This document shows positions 39,593-49,010 of a stretch of 64,000 nucleotides of DNA, in pieces (positions within the stretch are counted from its first letter, which is position 1; every line of letters begins with the position of its first letter). Source of the stretch: an uncultured Burkholderiales bacterium (GTDB taxonomy: Bacteria > Pseudomonadota > Gammaproteobacteria > Burkholderiales > Burkholderiaceae_C); assembly GCA_937873395.1 (NCBI GenBank), contig CALMYH010000040.1, forward strand, positions 1 through 64,000. Reading direction: 5' to 3'. Below the pieces are notes generated by a model that saw only the letters and a program-made list of their open reading frames with translations, did not search any database and was not told the DNA's origin. A program made the position numbers and the translations under genes.

Positions 39593-40057
39593 GTGCAGCG
39601 GCTGGCCCTCTTTTTGGCTGCCCTGTGGTGGGGGGGAATCTCGGCCCTGAGCTTTCTGGCAGTTCCCACTCTGTTCGCCAGTCTGGGTGGACCGTCGGTG
39701 GGCGGTCCGGTGGCCGCTCAGTTGTTCAGTTACCAGAGCTATGCCGGGTTGCTGATCGGGTTGGCTTTGCTGATCATCCTGCGCCGGGATCGAAGCCGCG
39801 CCCAGTTCCGCTTGCCGGATGACTCGGTGGATGCAGCGGGGGCTGACCTGATGCAGATGCAGCAGAGTCTGGCGACCATGGGCTTCGTGTTGCTCGGCAT
39901 GTTGCTGGCCATGGTGCAGGAGTTCGGTGTGGCGCACCAGATCATCACGGCCCGGGCGACCGGAGGTGACCTGCGCCTGTGGCACGGCCTGGGCACGTTG
40001 CTGGTGCTGGGACAGTGGCTGTGTGCGGGCTCGGTGTTGTGGCGCCTTTCCCGCTAA
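39593..40057 (+). CDS. DUF4149 membrane protein
   Basis: This is a predicted inner-membrane protein of 154 residues with four membrane segments (LALFLAALWWGGISALSFLAVPTLF, YQSYAGLLIGLALLIIL, MGFVLLGMLLAMVQEFGV and LGTLLVLGQWLCAGSVLW). The start motif ALWWGGISALSFLAVPTLFASL resembles the DUF4149 family (my recognition, not searched). I start at the GTG at 39593, two bases after the greA stop codon region, because the longer frame overlaps greA. The function is unknown. Confidence 0.75.
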   Translation: MQRLALFLAALWWGGISALSFLAVPTLFASLGGPSVGGPVAAQLFSYQSYAGLLIGLALLIILRRDRSRAQFRLPDDSVDAAGADLMQMQQSLATMGFVLLGMLLAMVQEFGVAHQIITARATGGDLRLWHGLGTLLVLGQWLCAGSVLWRLSR

Positions 40058-40103
40058 CGCTCGCGCCGCCCACGGTGCAAGCCCTTGCGGGCAGCCAGTG
40101 GGA

Positions 40104-40952
40104 TCACGCTTCCCGCTCAGCCGATTCGAGCGTGTTGAGCATCAACATGGTGATGGTCATGGGGCCGACCCCGCCCGGAACCGGGGTGATCCAGCCGGCC
40201 ACTTCCTTCACGCCCGCAAAGTCGACGTCGCCGCAAAGCTTGCCCTGTTCGTCGCGGTTCATGCCGACATCCAGCACCACGGCGCCAGGCTTGACCATGT
40301 CGGCCGTGACCAGCTGTCGCTTTCCGACCGCTGCCACGATCACGTCCGCCTGAAGGGTGATGGCCTTGAGGTCCGCGGTGGCACTGTGGCAGATGGTCAC
40401 GGTGGCGTTCTGCTGCAACAGCATCATGGCCATGGGTTTGCCGACAATGTTGCTGCGCCCGATGACGACCGCATGCTTGCCCCGCAGGTCGTAGCCGATG
40501 GATTCGAGCATCTTCATGCACCCGTAGGGTGTGCAGGGCCAGAATCCGGACAGGCCTGTCATCAGGGCACCGGCACTGGCGACATGGAAACCGTCGACAT
40601 CCTTGGCGGGTGCGATGGCCTCGATCACCCGCTGGGCATGGATGTGGCCTGGCAAGGGAAGCTGAACCAGGATGCCGTGAATGGACGGGTCTTCGTTCAG
40701 CGCCTGCACCCGGGCCAGCAGCTCGGATTCCGTCATGCCGGCTGGCCAGGTTTCGAGCACCGAGTGCATGCCGGTCTCAGCGCAGGCCTTGACCTTGTTG
40801 CGCACGTAGACAGCCGAGGCCGGGTCGTCGCCGACCAGGATGACCGCCAGACCAGGTGTGCACCCGCGATCTTTGAGGGCTTGCACACGGGTGGCGATTT
40901 CGCTGCGTATCCGGCGTGACAGCGCGAGGCCGTCGATGATCTGTGCGGTCAT
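40104..40952 (-). CDS. folD: Bifunctional methylene-THF dehydrogenase/cyclohydrolase FolD
   Basis: FolD interconverts methylene-, methenyl- and formyl-tetrahydrofolate with NADP+. The 282-residue protein has [22 protein letters not shown] (the Lys in the cyclohydrolase site), [24 protein letters not shown], the nucleotide loop [18 protein letters not shown] and the terminal [16 protein letters not shown] signature. It is convergent with the DUF4149 gene and separated from the upstream regulator operon by a terminator. Confidence 0.97.
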   Translation of the reverse strand: MTAQIIDGLALSRRIRSEIATRVQALKDRGCTPGLAVILVGDDPASAVYVRNKVKACAETGMHSVLETWPAGMTESELLARVQALNEDPSIHGILVQLPLPGHIHAQRVIEAIAPAKDVDGFHVASAGALMTGLSGFWPCTPYGCMKMLESIGYDLRGKHAVVIGRSNIVGKPMAMMLLQQNATVTICHSATADLKAITLQADVIVAAVGKRQLVTADMVKPGAVVLDVGMNRDEQGKLCGDVDFAGVKEVAGWITPVPGGVGPMTITMLMLNTLESAEREA

Positions 40953-40982
40953 GGGTGTCGGAGTCCTGTGGGTATCGTCTCA

Positions 40983-41009
40983 ATAAAAACGCCCGCGTTG
41001 CGGCGGGCG
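40983..41009 (-). terminator. Terminator of the two-component operon
   Basis: On the minus strand a 7-bp stem, CGCCCGC with GCGGGCG (plus-strand 40990-40996 and 41003-41009), is followed by TTTTTATTG. It lies after the FixJ-type regulator stop and before folD. Confidence 0.85.
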
Positions 41010-41037
41010 ATGATGTTCCGGACGGGGTATGGGGCGG

Positions 41038-41664
41038 TCAGACCTTGGCCGGGGTCTGTCCCAGCGCGATCTTGAGGAGGTCGGCCACCGTGTTGGCGCC
41101 GAGCTTTTCCATGATGTTGGCCCGGTGCGCCTCCACCGTCTTGATGCTGATGCCCAGGTCGTCGGCAATCTGCTTGTTCAGGCGCCCGGCGACGATGCGT
41201 TCGAGAACCTGTGCTTCCCGACTGGTCAGCTTCGACAGCAAGGCGTCCCGGTTGGCAGCCTCCTGGTGGGTGGCAAAGGCTTCTCTTGCGTGTTCGAGCA
41301 TGCGCTCGACCAGACCGACCAGCTGGTCCTCCTTGAAGGGCTTCTGGATGAAGTCGAGGGCGCCGCGCTTCATCGACTCGACTGCCATCGGCACGTCGCC
41401 GTGACCGGTGATGAACACGATGGGCAGCGGTGAATGGCGCTCCATCAGGCGCTCCTGCAGTTCCATGCCGCTCATGCCGCCCATGCGGATGTCGGCAATG
41501 AGACAGGCCACTTCCCGAGGGTCATAGCGACTGAGGAAAGACTCTGCCGATTCGAAGCACCTGACCCGGTAATCCTTGCCCTCAAGCAGCCATTGCAGGG
41601 AGTCTCGCACGGCCTCGTCGTCGTCGACCACGTAGACGGTGCCTTTCTTGGGGATCAAACTCAT
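41038..41664 (-). CDS. FixJ/DctR-type response regulator
   Basis: This is a two-domain transcription regulator of 208 residues. The receiver has VVDDDEAVRDSLQWLL, the phosphoacceptor Asp58 in CLIADIRMGGMSG, the Thr in VFITGHGDVPMAVESMKRGA and the Lys in DFIQKPFKEDQL. This pattern is typical of the FixJ/TtrR/DctR class. A LuxR-type helix-turn-helix follows (LTSREAQVLERIVAGRLNKQIA, then SIKTVEAHRANIMEKL). The ATG at 41664 overlaps the stop of the kinase gene (ATGA). The pair is divergent from aceE, so the pyruvate dehydrogenase operon is the obvious candidate target. Confidence 0.9.
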   Translation of the reverse strand: MSLIPKKGTVYVVDDDEAVRDSLQWLLEGKDYRVRCFESAESFLSRYDPREVACLIADIRMGGMSGMELQERLMERHSPLPIVFITGHGDVPMAVESMKRGALDFIQKPFKEDQLVGLVERMLEHAREAFATHQEAANRDALLSKLTSREAQVLERIVAGRLNKQIADDLGISIKTVEAHRANIMEKLGANTVADLLKIALGQTPAKV

Positions 41665-44207
41665 CTCGCTCTTTCTGTATCTACCGGCGGCAGGGCAGGG
41701 GGTTCGGTCGCCTGCAGGCGGGAGGCCACTGGTATCCAGAAACTGAAGCAGCAACCCACCACCTCCGTGCCATTGTAGATGTTCTCGACATGCATCCGGC
41801 CGTGGTGCGATTCCACGATGCTGCGACACAGCTTCAGGCCGATACCCATGCCTTCGCTCTTGGTGCTGTAGAAGGCCTCGTAGATGCGTTCGATCATTTC
41901 TGCGGGGACTCCGTTACCGGTGTCGCGGACCTCGAACTCGACCACCTCCTGTCCATCCAGCATCCGCGGTGCCACGCGCAGTTCGACCAGACGTTGCCCT
42001 TGGGGACGTCCCGCCTGTGCGATGGCTTCACCCGCGTTCTTGAGCAGATTGATCAGGACCTGCTCGATCAGGATCGGGTCGACCATCAGGCGCGGCATGC
42101 GGGCGGCGACGTACGGACTGAGTCTGACCTGTTGCCGCCGCAATTCGATGTCTGCCAGTTCGAGCGCATTGCTGACCATCTGGGCCACATCGGACAGGGT
42201 GGGGTTGGGTTCGCTGCGTTTGACGAAGGCACGAATGCGCTGGATGATCTGCCCGGCCCTCTGGGCCTGGCGGGCTGTCTTGTCCAGCGCAGCCAGCAGC
42301 TCCTCCTGTGAAATCCGCTGCTCCTGCAGCCGGGAGATCATCCCGTTGCAGTAGTTGCTGATGGCTGTCAGCGGCTGGTTGAGTTCGTGAGCCACGCTGG
42401 AAGCCATCTCGCCCATGGTGATCAGGCGGCTGGCCGTCTGGGCGCGCTCGGCCTGCCGTGCCGCCTGTTCCTCCGCATGGCGTCGCGGCGTGATGTCGCT
42501 GGCAATCACCATCTGGGCCAGACGGCCATCAACCCAGGTCAGGTAACGAGTGCGCACTTCCAGCCAGCGGTCGAGCTCTTCGATGAACACCTCGGCGTTC
42601 TCGGTTCCGGCATCGGTCAGCGCGTCGGTGGGCATGCCGGCGAACGAGTCGACCGCGTCGCCCTCGTCGGGGCTGGGGCTGGGCTGGTTGCCGGCCATGT
42701 CGACCAGTTGGCGGTGTCCCTGACCTCGGGTACCGAACCAGAGGCGGTACATCTTGTTGGCAAACAGGACTTCGTTGCTGCCCAGGGGAGCTACCGAGAC
42801 CGCCGAATCCAGGCTTTCGAGCACGGTGGTGAAGCGCTCGTAGGAGGCCGAGAGCTCCTCGCGGATCCGCTTGGGCTCGGTGATGTCGGTCATCGACGTC
42901 ATCCATCCTGTCTGAACCCCGAGGGCATCGATCAGGGGCGAGACATACATGCGGGCATCGAAGATGCTGCCGTCGCGGCGTTGCACCCGGACCTCGAAAC
43001 CTCCCGGCGCGGATCGTCCGTGCAATTCGTCGTCGAGGCGGGCTGCCAGGAGTTCGTGGTCGTCTTCCGGCCAGTAGGGAAAGGGCGCCGTGCGCCCCAC
43101 CAGTTCGCTCTCGGTCCAGCCGGTCATGGCACAAAAGGCCGGGTTGACATAGGTGATTCGGCCTTGCAGGTCCAACGCTCGCATGCCAGTCAGCATCGAG
43201 TTTTCCATCGCGCGGCGGAAGTTGGTTTCTGCCACCAGGGCGCGTTGGGCCTGGACACGGCGGCGGGTGTGTCGCCAGGTGCCCAGCAGCATCCAGACGG
43301 TGAGGGCGCTCAAGGCGCCGATCACCCAGAAGAAGCCGCTGCCGACGATGTCCTGTGATGTCCGGTAGCCCTGGGCCTTGAGAATCAAGCCGTTTCCCAC
43401 GGGCGAAACCGGTACCTCGTGCTCCAGGGGGCGCTGTGACCACGGCAGCATTCGCAGTACGGTGTCGGGCGGCTGCAGTTGTCCGGCCAGCACCCGACCG
43501 CTGTCATCGAGCAGGGCGACCGCGTAACGTGCCATGACCTCGGGCGGGATCCCGAAGCGAAGCAGTCCGTCGATGGAATACTCCCCCATGACCGTCCCGG
43601 CGAAGCGTCCTTGCTCGCTCAGGGGAATCTGGAGCATGAGGCTGGCATCGCCTGGGGTCTCTCCCAGCGGCCGGGAGTAGATGGGTTGCCTCAGGTCGCG
43701 TGCCAGGTCGAAGGATCCGTCGGTGTCGCCCGGGCCGAGCGTGCTTTGCGGAGCGCGGACCATGGACAAGGGGGCGCTGGGCGAAGCGTGGCTGACGAGC
43801 ACGGTGCGCCTGGCGTCCACCCAACTGATGGCTTGCAGCTCGGGGAACTGGCTGATGAGCGATTCGGCCTGAAACTCGAACTCGTCGGCGCCGATTTCGT
43901 TGTTGCCCAACTCGCGCGCCAGGCGCATGAGTTGCTCCTGGCGTTCCAGCAGGCGCAGTCGCAGGCGTTGCTGCGCGTATTCGACATCCCGGGTGACCGC
44001 TTCCTGCTCGCGCTCAAGCTCCTCGAAGCGCAGGTAGCTGATGGCCACCACGATGGCCGAGAGAAAAAGCAGGACGGCCAGCAGGGGGCCGAGGGTGGCG
44101 AACCGGTCCTGGCGCGAGGGTGGCAGGCGTCGCCACCAGCGCTGCCACCAGCCGGCAGGGCCGGGCAGGAATCGCCGGTGTTTGGCCGGTGCGGAGGTCG
44201 GAATCAT
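41661..44207 (-). CDS. PAS-domain sensor histidine kinase (FixL/DctB-like)
   Basis: This is a membrane sensor kinase for the FixJ-type partner. It has a membrane segment near residues 38-58, a periplasmic region of about 260 residues and a second membrane segment (FFWVIGALSALTVWMLL). Two PAS domains follow (the first ENSMLTGMRALDLQGRITYVNPAF, ending in a PAC-like FEVRVQRRDGSIFDARMY). A HisKA box (ASSVAHELNQPLTAISNYCNG) and an ATPase domain (LINLLKNAGEAI, RDTGNGVP, SEGMGIGLKLCRSIVE) complete it. HELNQPL is the wording of the FixL/DctB group. No heme-PAS residues are confirmed. The ATG at 44207 gives 848 residues; an in-frame ATG at 44279 is also possible and neither has a clear ribosome site. 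Confidence 0.88.
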   Translation of the reverse strand: MIPTSAPAKHRRFLPGPAGWWQRWWRRLPPSRQDRFATLGPLLAVLLFLSAIVVAISYLRFEELEREQEAVTRDVEYAQQRLRLRLLERQEQLMRLARELGNNEIGADEFEFQAESLISQFPELQAISWVDARRTVLVSHASPSAPLSMVRAPQSTLGPGDTDGSFDLARDLRQPIYSRPLGETPGDASLMLQIPLSEQGRFAGTVMGEYSIDGLLRFGIPPEVMARYAVALLDDSGRVLAGQLQPPDTVLRMLPWSQRPLEHEVPVSPVGNGLILKAQGYRTSQDIVGSGFFWVIGALSALTVWMLLGTWRHTRRRVQAQRALVAETNFRRAMENSMLTGMRALDLQGRITYVNPAFCAMTGWTESELVGRTAPFPYWPEDDHELLAARLDDELHGRSAPGGFEVRVQRRDGSIFDARMYVSPLIDALGVQTGWMTSMTDITEPKRIREELSASYERFTTVLESLDSAVSVAPLGSNEVLFANKMYRLWFGTRGQGHRQLVDMAGNQPSPSPDEGDAVDSFAGMPTDALTDAGTENAEVFIEELDRWLEVRTRYLTWVDGRLAQMVIASDITPRRHAEEQAARQAERAQTASRLITMGEMASSVAHELNQPLTAISNYCNGMISRLQEQRISQEELLAALDKTARQAQRAGQIIQRIRAFVKRSEPNPTLSDVAQMVSNALELADIELRRQQVRLSPYVAARMPRLMVDPILIEQVLINLLKNAGEAIAQAGRPQGQRLVELRVAPRMLDGQEVVEFEVRDTGNGVPAEMIERIYEAFYSTKSEGMGIGLKLCRSIVESHHGRMHVENIYNGTEVVGCCFSFWIPVASRLQATEPPALPPVDTERAR

Positions 44208-44279
44208 CGGACCCGAGTCTACGTGATGGCTTTGGCTGGCGCGCACATGTGATGCGCCTTGCCTTCCACGGAAAGTCAT

Positions 44280-44331
44280 AATATGAAATCACGTACCTCA
44301 TATTGAAATTGATCCCAGCTTGTGCCAGAAT
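44280..44331 (+). promoter_or_regulatory. aceE promoter with overlapping inverted repeat
   Basis: TTGAAA at 44303-44308 and CAGAAT at 44326-44331 are separated by exactly 17 bases, giving a good sigma-70 promoter about 50 bases before aceE. A perfect 7-bp inverted repeat AATATGA (44280-44286) / TCATATT (44298-44304), with an 11-base spacer, has its right arm overlapping the -35. This fits a dimeric regulator controlling aceE and perhaps the divergent kinase gene. The binding protein is unknown. Confidence 0.6.
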
Positions 44332-44387
44332 CCGGCAAACTGTGGCGCACAGCCATCGATCCTCAAGCAACCATCAGGAGACAGCAC

Positions 44388-47081
44388 ATGTCAGCGATTC
44401 CCCCCTTGGCTCCCGGCGACGTTGATCCCCAGGAAACCCGCGAATGGATGGAGGCGCTGGCCGCCGTCATCGACAAGGAAGGGCCCGAGCGGGCGCATTA
44501 CCTGCTGGAACAGTTGCTGGAGGAAGCCCGCCAGAACAGCATCGACCTGCCGTTCTCGGCCAACACCGGTTACGTGAACACCATCGAACCGACCGAAGAG
44601 GCGCGTTGTCCCGGCAACATCGAGATCGAGGAACGCCTGCGCGCCTACATGCGCTGGAACGCGATGGCCATGGTGGTCAAGGCCAACCGCCACAACCCCG
44701 ACGACGGTGGCGACCTGGGCGGCCACATCGGCTCTTTCGCCTCCCTGGCCCACATGTTCGGTGCAGGTTTCAACCACTTCTGGCACGCCGAGTCCGAAAA
44801 CCACGGGGGTGACTGCATCTACATCCAGGGCCACGTGGCCCCGGGTGTGTATGCCCGCGCCTATCTCGAAGGGCGCCTGACCGAGGAACAGTTGTTGCAC
44901 TTTCGTCAGGAGGTGGACGGCCAAGGCCTGTCAAGCTACCCGCACCCGAAGCTGATGCCCGAGTTCTGGCAGTTCCCGACCGTGTCCATGGGCCTGGGCC
45001 CGCTGATGGCGATCTACCAGGCACGCTTCTTGAAATACCTGCACGCCCGCGGCATTGCCAACACCGAGAACCGCAAGGTCTGGGTGTTCTGCGGCGACGG
45101 CGAGATGGATGAGGTCGAGTCGCTGGGCGCCATCAGCCTGGCCGCGCGCGAGAACCTGGACAACCTGATCTTCGTCATCAACTGCAACCTGCAGCGTCTG
45201 GACGGCCCGGTGCGTGGCAATGGCAAGATCGTGCAGGAGCTTGAGGGCGAATTCCGCGGCTCCGGCTGGAACGTGATCAAGGTGCTCTGGGGCTCCAACT
45301 GGGACCCGCTGCTGGCGCGCGACAAGGAAGGTGCCCTGCGCAAGATCATGATGGAGACCCTGGACGGCGACTACCAGGCCTTCAAGGCCAACGACGGCGC
45401 CTATGTGCGCAAGCACTTCTTCGGTCGCGACCCCAAGGCGCTCGAGCTGGTGGCCCACATGACCGACGACGAGATCTGGGCCCTGCGCCGCGGCGGCCAC
45501 GATCCGCACAAGGTCTATGCAGCCTATCACAAGGCGGTGAACCACAAGGGGCAGCCGACCGTGCTGTTGATCAAGACCATCAAGGGCTATGGCATGGGCA
45601 AGGCCGGCGAAGGCAAGAACACCGTGCACCAGACCAAGAAGCTGACGGACGATGACATCCGGATCTTCCGTGACCGCTTCAACATCCCGATTCCGGACAG
45701 CGAGCTGCCCAAGATTCCGTTCTACAAGCCGGCCGATGACACGCCGGAAATGAAGTACCTGCACGAACGCCGCCGGGCCCTCGGCGGCTACCTTCCCAAG
45801 CGCCGGGTGAAGGCCGACGAGAGCTTCACCGTGCCCTCGCTGGAGACCTTCAAGGCCGTGCTGGAGCCGACCGCCGAAGGCCGCGAGATTTCCACCACCC
45901 AGGCCTATGTGCGTTTCCTGACGCAGCTGCTGCGCGACCAGGCCCTGGGCCCGCGCGTGGTGCCCATCCTGGTGGACGAGGCCCGCACCTTCGGCATGGA
46001 AGGCCTGTTCCGCCAGGTCGGCATCTATAACCCGGCGGGCCAGTTGTACACCCCGGTGGACAAGGACCAGGTGATGTACTACAAGGAAGACAAGGCCGGT
46101 CAGATCCTGCAGGAGGGCATCAACGAGGCCGGCGGCATGAGCAGCTGGATCGCGGCGGCCACCAGCTACAGCACGAGCAACCGCATCATGGTGCCGTTCT
46201 ACGTGTACTACTCGATGTTCGGGTTCCAGCGCATCGGCGACCTGGCCTGGGCCGCCGGTGACATGCAGGCGCGCGGTTTCCTGCTGGGCGGCACTTCGGG
46301 GCGGACCACGCTGAACGGCGAGGGCCTGCAGCACGAGGACGGCCACAGTCACATCCTGGCCGGCACCATCCCGAACTGCATCAGCTACGACCCGAGCTTC
46401 GCTCACGAAGTCGGTGTGATCCTGCACCACGGCTTGAAGCGCATGGTGGAGAAGCAGGAAAATGTCTTCTACTACCTGACCCTGCTCAACGAGAACTACG
46501 CGATGCCGGGCCTGACCCCGGGCACCGAAGAGCAGATCATCAAGGGCATGTACCTGTGCAGGCCGGGCGCCGAAGGCGACAAGCGGGTACAACTGCTGGG
46601 TTCAGGTTCCATCCTGCGCGAGAGCATCGCCGCGCAGGCACTGCTGGCCACCGACTGGGGCGTGCAGGCCGATGTGTGGAGTTGCCCGAGCTTCAACGAA
46701 CTGACCCGTGACGGCCAGGATTGCGAGCGCTGGAACCTCCTGCACCCGACCGAGCCGCAGCGCATGCCTTTTGTGGCGCAACAGCTGGCGCCCCACGCGG
46801 GTCCGGTGGTCGCTTCGACCGACTACATGAAGAACTACGCCGAGCAGATCCGTCCTTTCATCCCCAAGGGCCGCTCGTACAAGGTGCTGGGCACCGACGG
46901 TTTTGGCCGCAGCGATTTCCGCAACAAGCTGCGCGAGCATTTCGAAATCAACCGCCACTACATCGTGGTCGCCGCGCTGCGTTCACTGGCCGACGAAGGC
47001 AAGATCCCGATGGCCAAGGTGGCCGAAGCCATCGGCAAATACGGCATCAAGACCGAAAAAGTGAATCCTCTGTACGCCTGA
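44388..47081 (+). CDS. aceE: Pyruvate dehydrogenase E1 component (homodimeric type)
   Basis: AceE decarboxylates pyruvate with thiamine diphosphate and passes the acetyl group to lipoyl-E2. The 897-residue protein is of the single-chain E1 type (alpha2) seen in Proteobacteria. It has DLGGHIGSFASLAHMFGAGFNHFW, the ThDP motif GDGEMDEVESLGAISLAARE ending FVINCN, YGMGKAGEGKNTVHQTKKL and C-terminal LGTDGFGRSDFRNKLREHFE. A CAGGAG site lies before the ATG at 44388. aceF follows after 18 bases. Confidence 0.97.
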   Translation: MSAIPPLAPGDVDPQETREWMEALAAVIDKEGPERAHYLLEQLLEEARQNSIDLPFSANTGYVNTIEPTEEARCPGNIEIEERLRAYMRWNAMAMVVKANRHNPDDGGDLGGHIGSFASLAHMFGAGFNHFWHAESENHGGDCIYIQGHVAPGVYARAYLEGRLTEEQLLHFRQEVDGQGLSSYPHPKLMPEFWQFPTVSMGLGPLMAIYQARFLKYLHARGIANTENRKVWVFCGDGEMDEVESLGAISLAARENLDNLIFVINCNLQRLDGPVRGNGKIVQELEGEFRGSGWNVIKVLWGSNWDPLLARDKEGALRKIMMETLDGDYQAFKANDGAYVRKHFFGRDPKALELVAHMTDDEIWALRRGGHDPHKVYAAYHKAVNHKGQPTVLLIKTIKGYGMGKAGEGKNTVHQTKKLTDDDIRIFRDRFNIPIPDSELPKIPFYKPADDTPEMKYLHERRRALGGYLPKRRVKADESFTVPSLETFKAVLEPTAEGREISTTQAYVRFLTQLLRDQALGPRVVPILVDEARTFGMEGLFRQVGIYNPAGQLYTPVDKDQVMYYKEDKAGQILQEGINEAGGMSSWIAAATSYSTSNRIMVPFYVYYSMFGFQRIGDLAWAAGDMQARGFLLGGTSGRTTLNGEGLQHEDGHSHILAGTIPNCISYDPSFAHEVGVILHHGLKRMVEKQENVFYYLTLLNENYAMPGLTPGTEEQIIKGMYLCRPGAEGDKRVQLLGSGSILRESIAAQALLATDWGVQADVWSCPSFNELTRDGQDCERWNLLHPTEPQRMPFVAQQLAPHAGPVVASTDYMKNYAEQIRPFIPKGRSYKVLGTDGFGRSDFRNKLREHFEINRHYIVVAALRSLADEGKIPMAKVAEAIGKYGIKTEKVNPLYA

Positions 47082-47099
47082 TCAACCGGAGACAAGAAC

Positions 47100-48767
47100 A
47101 TGGCACTGGTAGAAGTGAAAGTCCCGGACATCGGCGACTTCGACGAAGTGGCAGTCATCGAGCTGCTGGTCAAGGTGGGTGACTCGGTCAAGGCCGAGCA
47201 GTCGCTGATCACGGTCGAGAGCGACAAGGCCTCGATGGAGATCCCGTCGAGCGCGGCGGGGGTGGTGAAGGAACTCAAGGTCAAGCTGGGTGACAAGGTC
47301 AGCGAAGGCTCGGTGGTGCTGGTGGTGGAAGCCGCTGGTGACGCAGCTGCCCCTGCACCGGCCGCTGAGGCCCCTGCCGCCTCGGCACCCGCTCCTGTGG
47401 CGACTCCGGTCGCCGCTCCGGTGGCTGCACCGGCAGCCACCGGCCCGGTCGAGGTGCGAGTGCCCGACATCGGCGACTTCAAGGATGTCGCCGTCATTGA
47501 GGTCTTCGTGAAGCCTGGTGACAGCATCAAGGTGGAACAGAGCCTGATCACCGTGGAGTCCGACAAGGCCTCCATGGAGATCCCGTCATCGCACGCCGGC
47601 GTGCTCAAGGAGCTCAAGGTCAAGGTGGGCGACAAGGTCAACATCGGGGATCTGCTGGCCATTCTGGAAGGCGCTGCAGGCGCTGGCGCACCGGTACCGG
47701 CCACCGCTGCCCCGGCGACTGTGCCTGCTGCTGCGCCGGCGGCGGTATCCGCTCCGGTCGCTGCCGCTGTGTCGGCTTCGGCCGCCGCGCCGGCCCACAA
47801 CCCCACCGCCACCCCGGCGCTGGGCCTGCCGCATGCGTCGCCTTCCGTCCGCAAGTTCGCCCGCGAACTGGGTGTGCCGCTGGACGAGGTCAAGGGTTCG
47901 GGCCCCAAGGGCCGCATCACGGCCGAAGACATCCAGTCCTTCACCAAGTCGGTCATGGCCGGCAGCCTGCAGACCAAGGCGCAGGCCGCCAAGGCCCCGG
48001 CCGCATCCGGTTCCGCTGGCGGTGGCGGCTCCGAGCTGGGCCTGATCCCCTGGCCCAAGGTGGACTTCGCCAAGTTCGGCCCGATCGAGCGCAAGGAACT
48101 GGGCCGCATCAAGAAGATCAGCGGCGCCAACCTGTTGCGCAACGCCGTGATGATCCCGGCCGTCACCAACCACGACGACGCCGACATCACCGACCTCGAA
48201 GCCTTCCGCGTGGCGACCAACAAGGAAAACGAGAAGAGCGGCATCAAGGTCACGATGCTGGCCTTCCTGATCAAGGCGTCGGTCGCCGCGCTCAAGAAGT
48301 TCCCCGAGTTCAACAGCTCGCTGGACGGCGATGCGCTGGTCTACAAGAACTACTGGCACATCGGTTTTGCGGCCGACACGCCCAACGGCCTGGTCGTGCC
48401 CGTCATCAAGGACGCCGACAAGAAGGGCGTGCTGCAGATCAGCCAGGAAATGGGTGAACTCGCCAAGAAGGCGCGCGACGGCAAGCTCGGCCCGGCCGAC
48501 ATGTCCGGCGCCACCTTCACCATCTCCAGCCTGGGTGGCATCGGTGGCCGCTACTTCACGCCCATCATCAACGCGCCCGAAGTCGCCATCCTGGGCGTCT
48601 GCAAGAGCCAGATGGAGCCGGTGTGGGACGGCAAGGCTTTCGTGCCGCGCCTGATGCTGCCGCTGTCGCTGACCTGGGACCACCGCGTGATCGACGGCGC
48701 TGCCGCGGCGCGCTTCAACGCCTACCTCGGCCAGATCCTCGGCGACTTCCGCCGTGTGCTGCTCTAA
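47100..48767 (+). CDS. aceF: Dihydrolipoamide acetyltransferase (E2), two lipoyl domains
   Basis: E2 is the core of the pyruvate dehydrogenase complex and transfers acetyl groups to CoA. The 555-residue protein carries two lipoyl domains with modified Lys43 and Lys156 (both in [11 protein letters not shown]), joined by Ala/Pro-rich swinging linkers. It then has a peripheral-subunit-binding domain ([23 protein letters not shown]) and the catalytic domain ending [17 protein letters not shown] with the catalytic His. E. coli has three lipoyl domains on E2; here the third copy is on LpdA. The ATG at 47100 follows a CCGGAGACAAG site. Confidence 0.97.
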   Translation: MALVEVKVPDIGDFDEVAVIELLVKVGDSVKAEQSLITVESDKASMEIPSSAAGVVKELKVKLGDKVSEGSVVLVVEAAGDAAAPAPAAEAPAASAPAPVATPVAAPVAAPAATGPVEVRVPDIGDFKDVAVIEVFVKPGDSIKVEQSLITVESDKASMEIPSSHAGVLKELKVKVGDKVNIGDLLAILEGAAGAGAPVPATAAPATVPAAAPAAVSAPVAAAVSASAAAPAHNPTATPALGLPHASPSVRKFARELGVPLDEVKGSGPKGRITAEDIQSFTKSVMAGSLQTKAQAAKAPAASGSAGGGGSELGLIPWPKVDFAKFGPIERKELGRIKKISGANLLRNAVMIPAVTNHDDADITDLEAFRVATNKENEKSGIKVTMLAFLIKASVAALKKFPEFNSSLDGDALVYKNYWHIGFAADTPNGLVVPVIKDADKKGVLQISQEMGELAKKARDGKLGPADMSGATFTISSLGGIGGRYFTPIINAPEVAILGVCKSQMEPVWDGKAFVPRLMLPLSLTWDHRVIDGAAAARFNAYLGQILGDFRRVLL

Positions 48768-49010
48768 GAAGGGACCCTGAACATGGCACTCATGGACATC
48801 AAGGTTCCCGACATCGGCGACTTCGACGAGGTCGCGGTCATCGAACTGCTGGTCAAGCCGGGCGACACCGTCAAGGCGGAGCAGAGCCTCATCACGGTCG
48901 AGTCCGACAAGGCCTCGATGGAGATCCCGTCTTCGCACGCCGGCGTTGTGAAAGAGCTCAAGGTCAAGCTGGGCGACAAGGTCAGCGAAGGCTCGATCGT
49001 GCTGGTGCTG
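47100..49010 (+). repeat. Three homologous lipoyl-domain copies in aceF (2) and lpdA (1)
   Basis: Lipoyl-domain coding segments at about 47100-47335, 47449-47672 and 48783-49010 are near-identical in protein and strongly alike in DNA. The block GACAAGGCCTC, one variable base, then ATGGAGATCCCGTC appears in all three (near 47223, 47562 and 48906), and the last two also share CGCACGCCGGCGT. This suggests duplication with ongoing exchange. Confidence 0.8.
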
